DNA of 64,000 nt, taken from positions 23,769,914 through 23,833,913 of the forward strand of contig JAJQOW010000014.1 in the NCBI GenBank assembly GCA_037975125.1, given 5' to 3'. Of this stretch, positions 47,386 to 58,435 are shown in pieces. The notes below the pieces were generated by a model, which worked only from the letters and a program-made list of their open reading frames with translations, was not told the origin of the DNA and ran no database searches. This DNA comes from Latrodectus hesperus. Taxonomy: Eukaryota; Arthropoda; Arachnida; Araneae; Theridiidae. Position numbers and translations under genes: made by a program. Numbering within the stretch: the stretch's first letter is position 1; every line of letters begins with the position of its first letter.

Positions 47386-50071
47386 TCAGAAGCTAATATT
47401 TCAAACAATTAAAGCTTGAAGCATTGAATATTTCTTCACCCATCTTAAAACATTCTGGATGCAAAAACATAGTAAAAGAGGAAAGTAAACTCAAATATAT
47501 TTTCTTCTATAACAATATTTCTATAATAACAATTAAAAAATTTAAAATTTCTCATTTTTTTCCAAAGTTTTCAACAAGGAATTTTGAATTCAAATTTCCT
47601 CATCTTGATTCAAAAATTCCTCAGAAACATTAAAAACAAACTGTGAATATAAAACTACAATTTCCAATTGGCAATACAAAGGCTAATTGTGTCTGTTTAA
47701 TAACTGACACTTAAAAACTGCAAAGTGAAGCATCATTTGGCATGGGCAGTGGTTGGGAGGGTGACCACGGTGTGCTCTCCTTCACTGGGATGCTGGAGCT
47801 CCATGGGTTGGGGACGTGTCTACGTTAATATGTGACGTCCCAAGTCCTTCTGCTGGTGTGGCGTGGATATGGAGAGGAGGGGACCGACTCAGGTGTGGCC
47901 TCGTCACCTGACTGTGGTTCAAAATTACGAGGCACCTTAAAAAGAACAAAGTCGTACTTTCACCTTCGTGGTGCTCTGATCCAAACGAAAAACGCTCTCT
48001 ATTGACTTAATTCTCACTGCCAAAGGCATAGCGAGCTTGGCTTGTCCAAGTGTCATAAGCAACAACTTCAGCATTGGTTAGGCAGCATTAACAGACTGTG
48101 CTGTTATGCCATGCCTGGGCATTATTAAGCGCATTGCAATATTTTGCACATTTATGCAAATTTTAAAACACTAGTTTTGCATGCAAGTAAACACAGAGGC
48201 ATCTATAAAGAATTCAAGGTTAAAAAATAAAAAGTACTAATATAGCTCGAAAGATGTTAATATAAACACTTTTGGCTGAAAAAAATTTTTGGCTGAATAA
48301 ATTCATATATATAGGATAACTTAAAGTTAGTTAATAGCATCTTAGTTCAGCAGAATAAAGCTTTTTCAGCAGACTTTTCTGTTCAATTAGATTAATTAAG
48401 TTTAAATATATATAATTAAATCTATTTAATAAGAAACATTGTAAGAGAATTTTATCCGAAATTATCTTTTTTCATAAAAATATATTTTTTAAAATAATGG
48501 CATGTGTTTTAAAAATATATTTTGTATCAGTTTCATGTTTTGCAATTTGATTTTAAAAATTCATTTCAAATATGTATTCTTATGTTTAAATATAAAATTA
48601 GTAATACATCTACAGTTTGCAACATTCTGGGTGGGCCAAAAATTTATTAATTTTAAAAATATATACAGGAACAATCATAAATTGTTTGCAGGAAAAAGGT
48701 CACAAAGTTAGATTTTGTTTAGATGAATCAAACAAAATCCAAATTCATCCATTTTTTATTGTTAAACTGTTTGAATTACATTTTTACCCATTTTAAATTA
48801 CATAATAGTGCAGCAACACACATAATAATTCTATTAATTTGATTTTCCCCCAATTAAGAATGATAATCAAAAAAACAACAAGCAATTGTTTTTACATACT
48901 GGAAATGACTATAAGGACATGCTCACGAAATATATTGATCATCTATCAGAAATTTAAATAATAACATTAGTTCTATTTTTCTTCAAAAACAGCTTTCAGT
49001 AAGGAGACAAAATAATACTATATTCCAACTAAATAACTTCCAAGAAAGTAATGTAAAATGGATACAAACTGTAATATTTGGAAATCATAAATTTATTCTC
49101 AACTGAATTTTTTAGAGGACTTCCATGATGATATTAGAGGAACTAAAATAATTAGCATTCCTTTAGTTTGCATCAGAAAAACACGGGTTTCATAATTTTG
49201 ATAAATAACTATACCAGTTAACATACCAAATGTTTACCACATTCTGTTTTTTAAAGCATTCATTGATTGTTGAAAGAATAATTCCTAAAAAGTTGATAAT
49301 TGATGAAATTCTCAACAAATATCAATGCTTCACTGAAAAACTACATCAATATTTTTAAAGCCTTTATGTTTATAATTACATAATATAACAATCTATTATG
49401 CATAATTGAATTAGAATATTTTGGTCACTGATAACGAACAGTTAAAAGTAATACATTTATCAGTAATATATAAGGAATTTCAAAAGCAATAAAATAAAAA
49501 CATTTATTCATTTATACATTAATTGAATAGTAAACGACATTTATAGTATAGGATTGCACAGTTCACTGTTTTTATTCATAATAGCAACACAATGAATAAA
49601 TATTAATACCATAAATGTTATTCGAATAAATTTAAAATATAAATTACACACCCATATTATATTGTTTTGAGTGACACAATTTTTAAATATTAAATCAGAA
49701 TTTTAAAAATCCAAAGTTTTGAACTTAAGCTGTTACAATCTGTACAGATTGCTATATTACAATGAGTCTTCAACAGACAGATAATTAAGAAGAGATCATT
49801 TATAGTAATGTGTATTCTGACTACATTTATAGGGAATAATTAAGTATCTCAAAAATGAGGATATGTTAACTAAATTAGATAATGGATTTTTAAAATGTAA
49901 CAATTTAATAGAATGGGGAAAAAAAACTTAGCCTCAATTTAAAGAGGTTTTCTACAGCATGTATGAAATGAAAGAAGGAAATGAACTTATTATAGCAGGG
50001 ATTCAATTTCTTTAAGATCACTTCTGAGGTTACAAGGAAATATCACAAAACCCAACATCTATTAAAAAGCA
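47386..50071. other. 2.7-kb segment in Q2 absent from Q1
   Basis: At the matching point of Q1 (42477/42478) the flanks join directly. It is AT-rich with one SINE (47721-48066) and no exon. No terminal repeats or target duplication were seen at its ends, so a deletion in Q1 is as likely as an insertion here. Confidence 0.7.
47721..48066 (+). repeat. SINE family D with tail T (copy 2, 5'-truncated)
   Basis: Body 'gggagggtgaccacggtg' and tail 'caaagtcgtactttcacc' ... 'ataagcaacaac' match 9955-10299. The head of family D (9908-9954) is missing. Confidence 0.85.
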
Positions 50072-50693
50072 CACATTTTTGAATGAGTTTGTGATTATTA
50101 TTCTGATAAATGTGAAATACTAGACTTCACACTATATTCTATAATACAATTATTATGAACATAATGAAACACATATGCAACAAAAAATGAAATATTAAAT
50201 ATAAAAAAAAGTAAACATTTGGTTGGTAGTATACAAATCACTTCTAAGATCAAAAATTTTCATCAAATTTCAATATTAAAACAAGTCATTTTACATGAAC
50301 ACTACAACAGTATACATCAACATAAATCTCAGTATTTTCACTATGTTTCAAACTTACGTGTTAGCCAATATCCAAAGGTACTCACTAATTCACAATATAA
50401 TTATATTGTTAATGTTTATACAAACCCTTACGTTAATCACCAATATCACAGTTTTTAATTTATTATTTCTGCATACTTTATAAAAAACCCAAAAGTTAGT
50501 TACTTGCAATTTTTTTCTCTTATGGAATTTTAATTGTTAACTTTTGAATTTTCACAATATAAATTTCTCTCATGGATATAATTTGCAAAAGAAAACAAAT
50601 ACAAATATCTAGATACTTCAAAACAAGGAGAAATTAACCAATAAATGAAAATTTATCTAATATAAAAATCTAATGATTTGGAAATATTTCATT
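50072..50693 (-). repeat. Segmental duplication block Q, rest of copy Q2
   Basis: Aligns with 42478-43106 of Q1, with few differences, and runs into P3. Confidence 0.88.
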
Positions 50694-50953
50694 ATTATGA
50701 TTTAATACTTTACAAATAAAAAATTCACTTCATTTCTCTATTTTTTTAAAAAAAATTTTAAGCATAAATTATTTTATTTAATTATTATCTTAAGAGTCAA
50801 ATTAAACTGTTTATTTTCAAGTATAATAAATGTTAATTGTCTGAGCCAGCTTTAAATGAAACCCGGCAGAAATGAAGGTTAGAATCCATTGAAACATGCA
50901 TTTGTTACAATAGTTATTGGCGAACGTTTTCACACTGCAATGCAAATGTATAT

Positions 50954-50954
<1 letters not shown>

Positions 50955-51043
<89 letters not shown>
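50955..51043. repeat. (AT)n microsatellite in P3
   Basis: About 90 bp of AT with one GT interruption, at the same site as in P1 and P2. Confidence 0.95.
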
Positions 51044-51045
<2 letters not shown>

Positions 51046-51796
51046 AACCCTATTATAATCAGTGAAAAATTTTTAATGAAAGATTTTGTTATGTTGAAAA
51101 TAAGAACTTACATGCTCTTCTGCAATAAGCAAGTCCTATATTTTAATTACATTTTTTGATAGATATAAAATTTGTTTTATTTACTAAATATACTTTTGCA
51201 AAAGTGAATCATTTTAGCAGCCAAAACTTACAGTATATATGTTGCAAATAATCATTTACTTCATGCTAAAACTTTCACACCTATTTTGGTTTTGGTAAAA
51301 AATTATTGACATAAAATTTATTCAGGTAAATTTGAACAGACTAAAGAGAAAATTTTCTAATGCAGATCTTTCACACTGAACCTCACTAAAGTTCATATAA
51401 TTCATTTAAACTTATAATATTCTTAGAAACTCAAATTTGTAAGACTGTAATTATGAGATTTATTCAATAGATTTGGATATAATATTCAGAAACAGTTAAG
51501 TTATGAAAGAAAATTACAAATACACTAACCTCAATGCCTTTACACATTACACAGAGTTCAATATACAGCAAAATTATACTGCCAATAGGATAAACTATTT
51601 GCTAAATTTATGTTTTTATCATTTAATCATCTTTTCACATAGCCATTAATATTTTAATAAATAACAGAAAAACTTTGAGAAAAAAATTATTTAAGTTCTG
51701 AAAAAAGTCAACACAGATTGATTTAACTGATGATTCATGAGATTTAATTGGATTTGACATCACTGAATGGAATAAAAACTCTCATATAAAAATCAA

Positions 51797-52083
51797 TTAA
51801 GGTAATCCCTTTCGCCTGTGCATACGAATGTGTCTGTTAAAACTGGATTTATCTGAAAATCTTTTAAAGCAAATGGAACACTGATAAGGACGCTCCCCAG
51901 AATGAATTCGCATGTGCCTGTTTATGTGATTGGTATTGTTGGAGGAATAAGAACAATATTTGCATTGATATCGCCGTGGAGTACCATCCTTTCGATGACC
52001 AAACTGCAAGTGCTTAGACAAGGCTTTCAATGATGTAAAATAAGTGTGACAAGTATTGCATTCTAAACTTTCTCCATAAAAAC
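51797..52083 (-). CDS. Terminal exon 2 (P3): three C2H2 zinc fingers
   Basis: Acceptor 'attatttatttcag' then GT-TTT. The 287-nt exon reads (G)FYGESLECNTCHTYF. Finger 1 is CNTC-x12-H-x4-H (KHLQFGH), then RKDGTPRRYQ, finger 2 CKYCSYSSNNTNHINRHMRIH, SGERPYQ, and finger 3 CSICFKRFSDKSSFNRHIRMH, ending RRKGLP and stop at 51797. All ligands are intact. It is the only complete P-type exon; P1 and P2 hold truncated relatives. The close match of finger 3 to exon 1 (57774-58075; SICxKRFSDKSSFNRHI) suggests these two share a recent ancestor. Confidence 0.9.
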
Positions 52084-54049
52084 CTGAAATAAATAATAGT
52101 TATTAGTTACAACTGCAAGAATTATCATGACTAAATTTACATATTTTATTTTGGGTCACAAGGAAATTTTTTCCAACATATTGTTAGAATCTTGAAATTT
52201 AATTTTTACTATGATTTAAACAATAAGATAAAGAAGCTAAGAAGAAACTAAAAATATGCGTTAACACAAAATAATGCATTTCAAATTTGATTATCACAAA
52301 AATGGATTACAGATTTTTAAAAAGCATAATATGAAATCTTTTCAATAATTTTTGTTTGGGGTCATTAAATTGTTTTCCCTTTAAAAATCAGAAACTATAA
52401 ATAAATATAACTTTTAATATATTCTTCACCCATTTACTATTGTTCACTGGTCAATAAATATTATCATCTTCATACAGCACTAAAAGTAATATGTTTTCAA
52501 CATAAATGATAGCTAAACAGTTATCTAATTTCACAAATTATACATGAAAGCATATAAAAAGTTTAATACCAAGTAATAAAATTTCAGAAACTATAAATTT
52601 TTTTTAAAATTAAATATTTCTAACAAGCATGAAAAAGAGCATAATAACAATTAATACTTATCAATCCTTTCAACATTTATTTATATTCTTCATAAAGTTC
52701 TATAATAAAGTCATAACTATTTTATAAATGTTTACAAAATATCAAACTGCAATTGCATCACTTCCATAAATAATTTTTAATAAAAATCTATTTAAAATAA
52801 ATAAATCTAAATATTATACAGTAGACACGAACTATACACAGCCGCATAACGCTGAGACATGTAATATTTTCTATATTTGGTAACCATCATTAAGACATTT
52901 AATTTCAATAAATTACATCAATTTTTCCATTTATTATTTGCATCTTCTCTTTAAATATACATAAAAATTTTTTAACAATAACCTAATTTATAGGTTACAT
53001 AAAATGTTTATGTGATGTAACTTAGTAAAATTTGTATGATTGTCAATTTGTCAGACTGTTGTTTTTTAAAAACTGCCAAAATAATGATTTTTAAAACTAA
53101 CTTTTACAAAATTGTTATCAAACAAAGAATACATTTAATTATCTAATAATTAATTTCAAAGTTAATTAAATTAAATAAACTTTGCATCCTTAAAAGCAGC
53201 ATAATAGCTTCCAAATTTTCCTAGATTTGAATTTACCTTCTCTAGCAATTAAAAAAATTCTTTAATATAATATATAAAATATTACTCAAATTCGTCATTT
53301 ACTCATATTCTTTATTCCCATGAATTCATCGTTTTTTTTATTATAACAAATATTTGGTGATAATTCAGTTTTTAGAACTCTATGTTTTTTAAAATTGAAT
53401 TTTCACTAAATAATTTGCATCGATGAATTCTTTGCTTTTAAAATCAATTCTATACCTCACAGGTTTTTTTTTTTTAAAGTTAAAAAAATGTTTATTAACT
53501 TCTAAAAAAATATAAGCTATGAGTTGATTTTAGAAGCAAAGAATTCTAAAACTATATATGAAAATTGTTGGCATTCTTTATTGAAACTTGGAAATCGGTA
53601 TACATAACTTTTACTTTTCGGAAATACTATACATAATTGTAAATTTCATCTTGGTTTCATTATGTTTAAATGCATCGGTAATCTGTAAAATAAAAAGTGA
53701 TAAGAGATACCATGTACATTTTTCTAGATTTCAGCAGTATATTGTAAGCAAAAGATATAATTTTCCTGAATTACAACACACCAACAAATCTGCTACTTGT
53801 AGATGATTCAAAAGCTGTTGAAATGGCCCACTACTTGACCATTTCAATTTATATGATGAATGTGACTAGTTGTGATATTAAGGGAATTGACAATATTGCT
53901 AATCTCAGAATTGTAATACGTTGATTTAGGAATTAATTTCAACAATAAACTAACGTCATTAATCTTTTTTTTTTTTTTTTTTTTTTTTACTTTAGAAGAC
54001 AATTAAGTATTTTTCTTCTATAAACACAACTCTGTTCACTCTATTCAGA
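52084..54049. other. AT-rich intron
   Basis: No exon or repeat family recognised; a 24-base T run lies at 53965-53988. Confidence 0.45.
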
Positions 54050-54545
54050 AGTGCATGTTAGTGTCATCAATTGGACAATCTGATAAGTGCTAAATTTTGA
54101 TTACAGATGAATCAAGACTTAATTTTTTAATATGATGACAAAAGAGTAGTAAGAGCCACAGAATATTACACTTCCAACATGATCTGAGCAGGGATGTCTT
54201 AATTCAGCATGGATATCTATAAATAGATTTTGTGATTGCTCGGAATAAATTCTTAAAAACAATCAGAACTAATTTCATTTTAATGGATGGTAAAATGGAT
54301 CTTCAATTACAATGCCAGTATTAGCGAGTAATCAGTGAGTAAGGAAATTGTGATAAGTAAACTCATTCTACCTAAATATTAAAATTCGTCGACATGTATT
54401 AAGTCCTGCACTGACCAACTTGGAAACTACTTCACAAGAGCAATGGGAATTAGTTTACATTGCTATCATCAAACACTTCATAGAAAGGATGGTTAAATGT
54501 TATAAACTTCCTATCCAAAGAGGGTGTTATTAAACACAATTAACA
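54050..54545 (+). pseudogene. Heavily decayed Tc1-like transposase relic
   Basis: In shifting frames: ITDESRLNF and DDKRVVRA (first-Asp block), ILMDGKMDLQLQCQY (middle), and TNLETTSQEQWELVY then IERMVKCYKLPIQRGCY, which follow the C-terminal pattern (..l..eEW..ip...i..lI.sM..Rc.a....rGGhT.Y) of Tc1 transposases. No long frame remains. Opposite strand to the zinc-finger gene. Confidence 0.55.
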
Positions 54546-57500
54546 TCCTTCTTTTAGTTTATGTTATATAATTAAAATCTCTTTGTTAATAACTGCAATA
54601 AAAATTGTCTTAAAATTTATGGAAGTTCAATGTTTTTGTCTTTGTTTCTTAATTTTATGACCTGGCATATTTGCTACATTTCATCAGCAATTTTTGTCAA
54701 TGGAAACAGTATTTATCATTTATTTACTTTATAATTATTTTCCATTTTATTTCTTCATACTAAAATTTTTGAATTGATTGTAGTTGGGGTATTTTCTCAT
54801 TTGGAAATAAATAAGTTTGAGAAAGTTCTGTATAATATATTTCAAAAAAAGCTTCTAACTTCTATAACTGCGAAATGACGAATACTAAAAGAATCGAAAA
54901 GCATATGAAATATGATTATTTTACATGTCACTATTTGAATCATTCATCCTCTGAAAGTTGAAAACTTGTTTTTACAAGAAAAAAATTGTAACAAAGTTAG
55001 AAACACCTTTTATCTACAAATAATACAACACTTGCTGACTTTTTGATTTTCCAGTAGCATAGTTTTTTTACGCAAAACCACAGAAATCAGGATTGTAATG
55101 TAAACTATTTCTATCTTTTTCTGTAGAGAATTTCAGAATTTGCAATTTAAACTAGCTTCTAAAAGTTGTCCTTTTACAAAAGAATAAAATTACTCCCTTG
55201 AAAATGTGTGATGAAAAGCCAATTTAGAAACTTTTTTAAGAGCATACTTTTATAACTTTTTAAAATATAATAAAATAGATACATTTGGAAAATTCAGTAA
55301 ACTACTTTTTACAATGAAAAAACAGAAGTTAAATAAATTTTTAAAAAGAGAAAAAGCCTATTCAAAACATTCCTATAATTTTAAATAATGTATAAAACCA
55401 TAAATTCTAGAAGTTTAAAAATTTTCAAAGACATTCAAATATAATAGTTTTTGTTAAATAGTGAAATACAATTTATTTCATCAAAATTAATAAATACTTG
55501 TAAAATAGAAGGTAATGAGAAATACACTTAAAACTGCAAAAAACTGTCTATAAATACAAAGAAATATTAATAATTATAAATGTAGTATGAAAAACAGGAT
55601 TGAAATATTTATTTAGTATTACAAACATTGATTTGCTGTGCCCATATACATGCATAGATTTAAATTATAAGGGATTAAATAATTATATGTTGTTGTTTCT
55701 TATCTCCTAACTGATCTGACAAAATCAGACCAGACCAATGAAACCATTGACATTAATGAGGTCCGATACAAGAAGTGGACTATTGTGGATATCCTCCTAA
55801 TCCAGTCCAAGATGTGCTGGGGTAATACCTGTTCCTGCTGACAATTGGGGGGAATTATATGTGAAACAGTTAAACAATTTTCATAGTTTATTAAAAATGC
55901 TGACTGATCAAATTATTATTTCTCTGCAACTTTAAATATTCACAAAATATAAAATAAGAATTTTTCTAAGATTTATGTTGATATTTTTTTTTATAATTTT
56001 AGTAGCACATTTTTCAAAAGTGCCCTTAAGAAGTAAAAATATTTTTAAGGAATTTATTTTAATCTTGTGAAAAAAATAAATCTATAGATTTTTGCATTAA
56101 AATTAATCTTGATTAATTTATTAAAAAATATTTTTATTTACAGAAGTACTTTTCAGTATTGAAAGAATTATATATAAGTTTTCCTTTGCCAAAATGTGAA
56201 TAATATAGATAAAATATTAAAAATAATTAATTTAAAAAATTGTGAACACATACACAATATTAGATTTATCACTTTCTAGCACCTACTTAATAAAAAATAA
56301 GTAGATTAAAAAATATAAATTATTACATACATAAAAATATTTTTTTAACTGTAAATTCACTTAATTTATTATCTTACTAAAGGGTACATTATCAATAAGA
56401 AAATATTTCATTCAATTTCAACAATCAATAAATCATTTAGCATATTTTTATTTCCATTAAAGCATTTGAGCATAATATAATCAAAAATGTGAAATATAGT
56501 AGATATATTTGTAAACACAAGATTATGAAAACAAAATGTGAGATATTTTCACAATGTAAAGAACTTTGATCGTAGGTTGGTAATAATTAGTTCATTAAGC
56601 TTTAGTTCATGGTATACAAATATAAAAATTTCATTAATTCAAATGTTAAATAAAACTCTCTTTTTTTGTCAGCAGAAGAAAAAATTTTTTCAGAAACAGT
56701 AATAATATGTAAGCAATAATCAAAATTAAACTATTTTCATAAAAAAAAAATAGATCTAGGTGAATCATTAAATCTTAACAAATCATGCATTTGCTCAGAA
56801 TCTAGATTTGTACCACTGTATCCTCACTATCCTCAATATTTTAACTCACTCCACTAATTACTTTTCATTGGTCTCTATTCAATACCTTACCATTTGCTTA
56901 GAATTACTAATATATATTTATAACCGTCAAAAACAGCATAAGCATATTCACAATTTGTGTTGGTCACTAATGATTATAAATCTGTACCCAATTTCTTGTA
57001 AGATATTCCTTTGAGTTATCATTTAAATAAAGCTACCAAAGAAGTACAAATAATAAATATATTAAAAATTGTTGAGGTTTTTTTTTCTTTTTGAAAAGGA
57101 AAAACTAAATCAATAAGTTTACTTGTTTAATAATTTTTTCTTAAAACTGATTTTCAAAAATAATAAATAGTAATTATTGGTTCAGAACACAACGAAAAAT
57201 ATGGTGGGATTAAATAAGTGTTCAATAAATATTTGTTTTATTAAAAATAAAATTATAAGAGTATTTTTTCCTCTAAATTTAAGCACAAACATAAAAGAAA
57301 TACTTTCTCTACAAATGTATTCTACAACAAAATAAAATTTATGTTCACATATTAAACTTAGGAAATAAGATACCAAAGTAGTAACATTTTTTGAATTAAA
57401 TTAACATTCAAAATCAAAAGACAAATATATATTAAATAATGCTTTCATTAAGCTCTGAAATTTACTGGAATTTCAAACTAATGCTTATTAGGACAAAGTT

Positions 57501-57773
57501 TATATTTTTAAAGGGTAAGGATTCCTCATAACAAAATAATAATTTTATAAAACAGCTAATATTCTCAATTTCTATCTATATATTTTTATCAAATACAAAT
57601 CACAAAATATACTAACAAGAATTTATTTAAATTCTATCATATTGTTGAAAGTCACTTAGATCATATAAATGCAATGTTTTTAAAAGTTTTCAATGTTAAA
57701 TGTCAACATACATAATGATAATATGAATGAAATAAATAATTATTTTGTGATTCCTTTTCTGCAACTAGTAAAA
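54546..57773. other. AT-rich intron with one SINE-like repeat
   Basis: Nothing coding seen. A minus-strand AATAAA at 57622-57627 lies about 150 nt past the stop of exon 1 and could be its poly(A) signal. Confidence 0.45.
55688..55862 (-). repeat. Unclassified SINE-like repeat ending in AAC units
   Basis: On the minus strand a GC-richer unit starts at a C run, includes 'ggaggatatccacaatagtc', and ends 'gagataagaaacaacaac', close to the end of the shared tail T ('gtcataagcaacaac'). The rest does not match the other families. Confidence 0.45.
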
Positions 57774-58075
57774 TTATTTCCATGGCATTATAGATGATTC
57801 TTTGCGCTTGTGCATGATAATATGTCTATTAAAACTTGATTTATCTGAAAACCTTTTTGAGCAAATAGAGCATTGGTAGGGACGCTCCCCAGAATGAGTT
57901 CGCAAGTGTTTCTTCAGGTGACTGGCATAGTCTGAGGAATAGGAGCAATATTTGCAACGATGACGAAGTGGGTTATCATCATTTCGATGACCAAACTCCA
58001 GATGTTTTGATAAAGCTCTAAATGATATATAATGAGTATGGCAAATACTGCATTGCAATGTTCCTCCAAAAAACC
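57774..58075 (-). CDS. Terminal exon 1: three C2H2 zinc fingers
   Basis: Acceptor 'tgatgtttatttcag' then GG-TTT, again completing Gly. It reads (G)FFGGTLQCSICHTHY. Finger 1 is CSIC-x12-H-x4-H (KHLEFGH), linker RNDDNPLRHR, finger 2 CKYCSYSSDYASHLKKHLRTH, SGERPYQ, finger 3 CSICSKRFSDKSSFNRHIIMH, ending KRKESSIMPWK and stop at 57774; 99 codons after the split Gly. All ligands are present. It is the first terminal exon met by a transcript entering from above 64000, and its 5' flank may hold the nearest splice choice. Confidence 0.9.
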
Positions 58076-58369
58076 CTGAAATAAACATCAATTTTAATTA
58101 ATATTAATTGTAACTACAGGACACCTTCATGAACAATTTTACATATTTGAAATGAATAATGTAAGTTTAAGACTTCCTGAATACACCACTGGAATATTTT
58201 GAATTAACTTCTTGAACTTAACTTCTTTGAAATTTAATCCATGAATTCATCCATGTAGTTGAAAGTTGGTAGTTATTAGCTTTATGGAGCTTTTTTGGCA
58301 ATGAGGATTAAATTGACCATGCCAAAGCTTATGGATATAGGCTGATCACTAAAAATACCTATATCTAAT

Positions 58370-58435
58370 ACAGAAATCAAACCTATAAATTGTTGAACTA
58401 TGAAGACCAGAGTATTAATCATTTAACTAACAGTT
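58370..58435 (-). repeat. Degraded tRNA-derived SINE head
   Basis: Minus-strand 'ctgttagttaaatgattaat' and 'ggtttgatttc' lie at A-box and B-box distance, with many substitutions. Confidence 0.35.

Larger units (their letters stand above)
50694..52083 (-). repeat. Segmental duplication block P, copy P3 (with the intact exon)
   Basis: Aligns with 33967-35140 and 43107-44305. It is more diverged from P1 and P2 than those are from each other. Beyond the exon it has no counterpart of the R and later sequence found in P1 and P2. Confidence 0.85.
25780..58075 (-). other. Alternative 3' exon array of a lola-like transcription factor locus (overview)
   Basis: Six intact minus-strand exons (58075-57774, 52083-51797, 46781-46495, 41851-41565, 32666-32332, 26093-25780) each start at a TTTCAG acceptor, each begin with G plus one base before an open frame, and each ends in its own stop. 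Five encode three C2H2-type fingers; one encodes a BEN domain. None has a start codon of its own. Identical phase and repeated terminal stops are what a locus like Drosophila lola or mod(mdg4) shows, where one constant BTB exon is joined to many DNA-binding ends. The constant exon would lie above 64000 and was not seen, so the BTB part is inference. Two truncated finger exons (44136-44305, 35060-35140) belong to the same array. Confidence 0.75.

Noticed and set aside
42707..50483. Conserved frame MNTTTVYININL in both Q copies
   Set aside because: Differences between the copies are mostly amino-acid changing (M/V, D/N, V/L), as expected for non-coding duplicated DNA.
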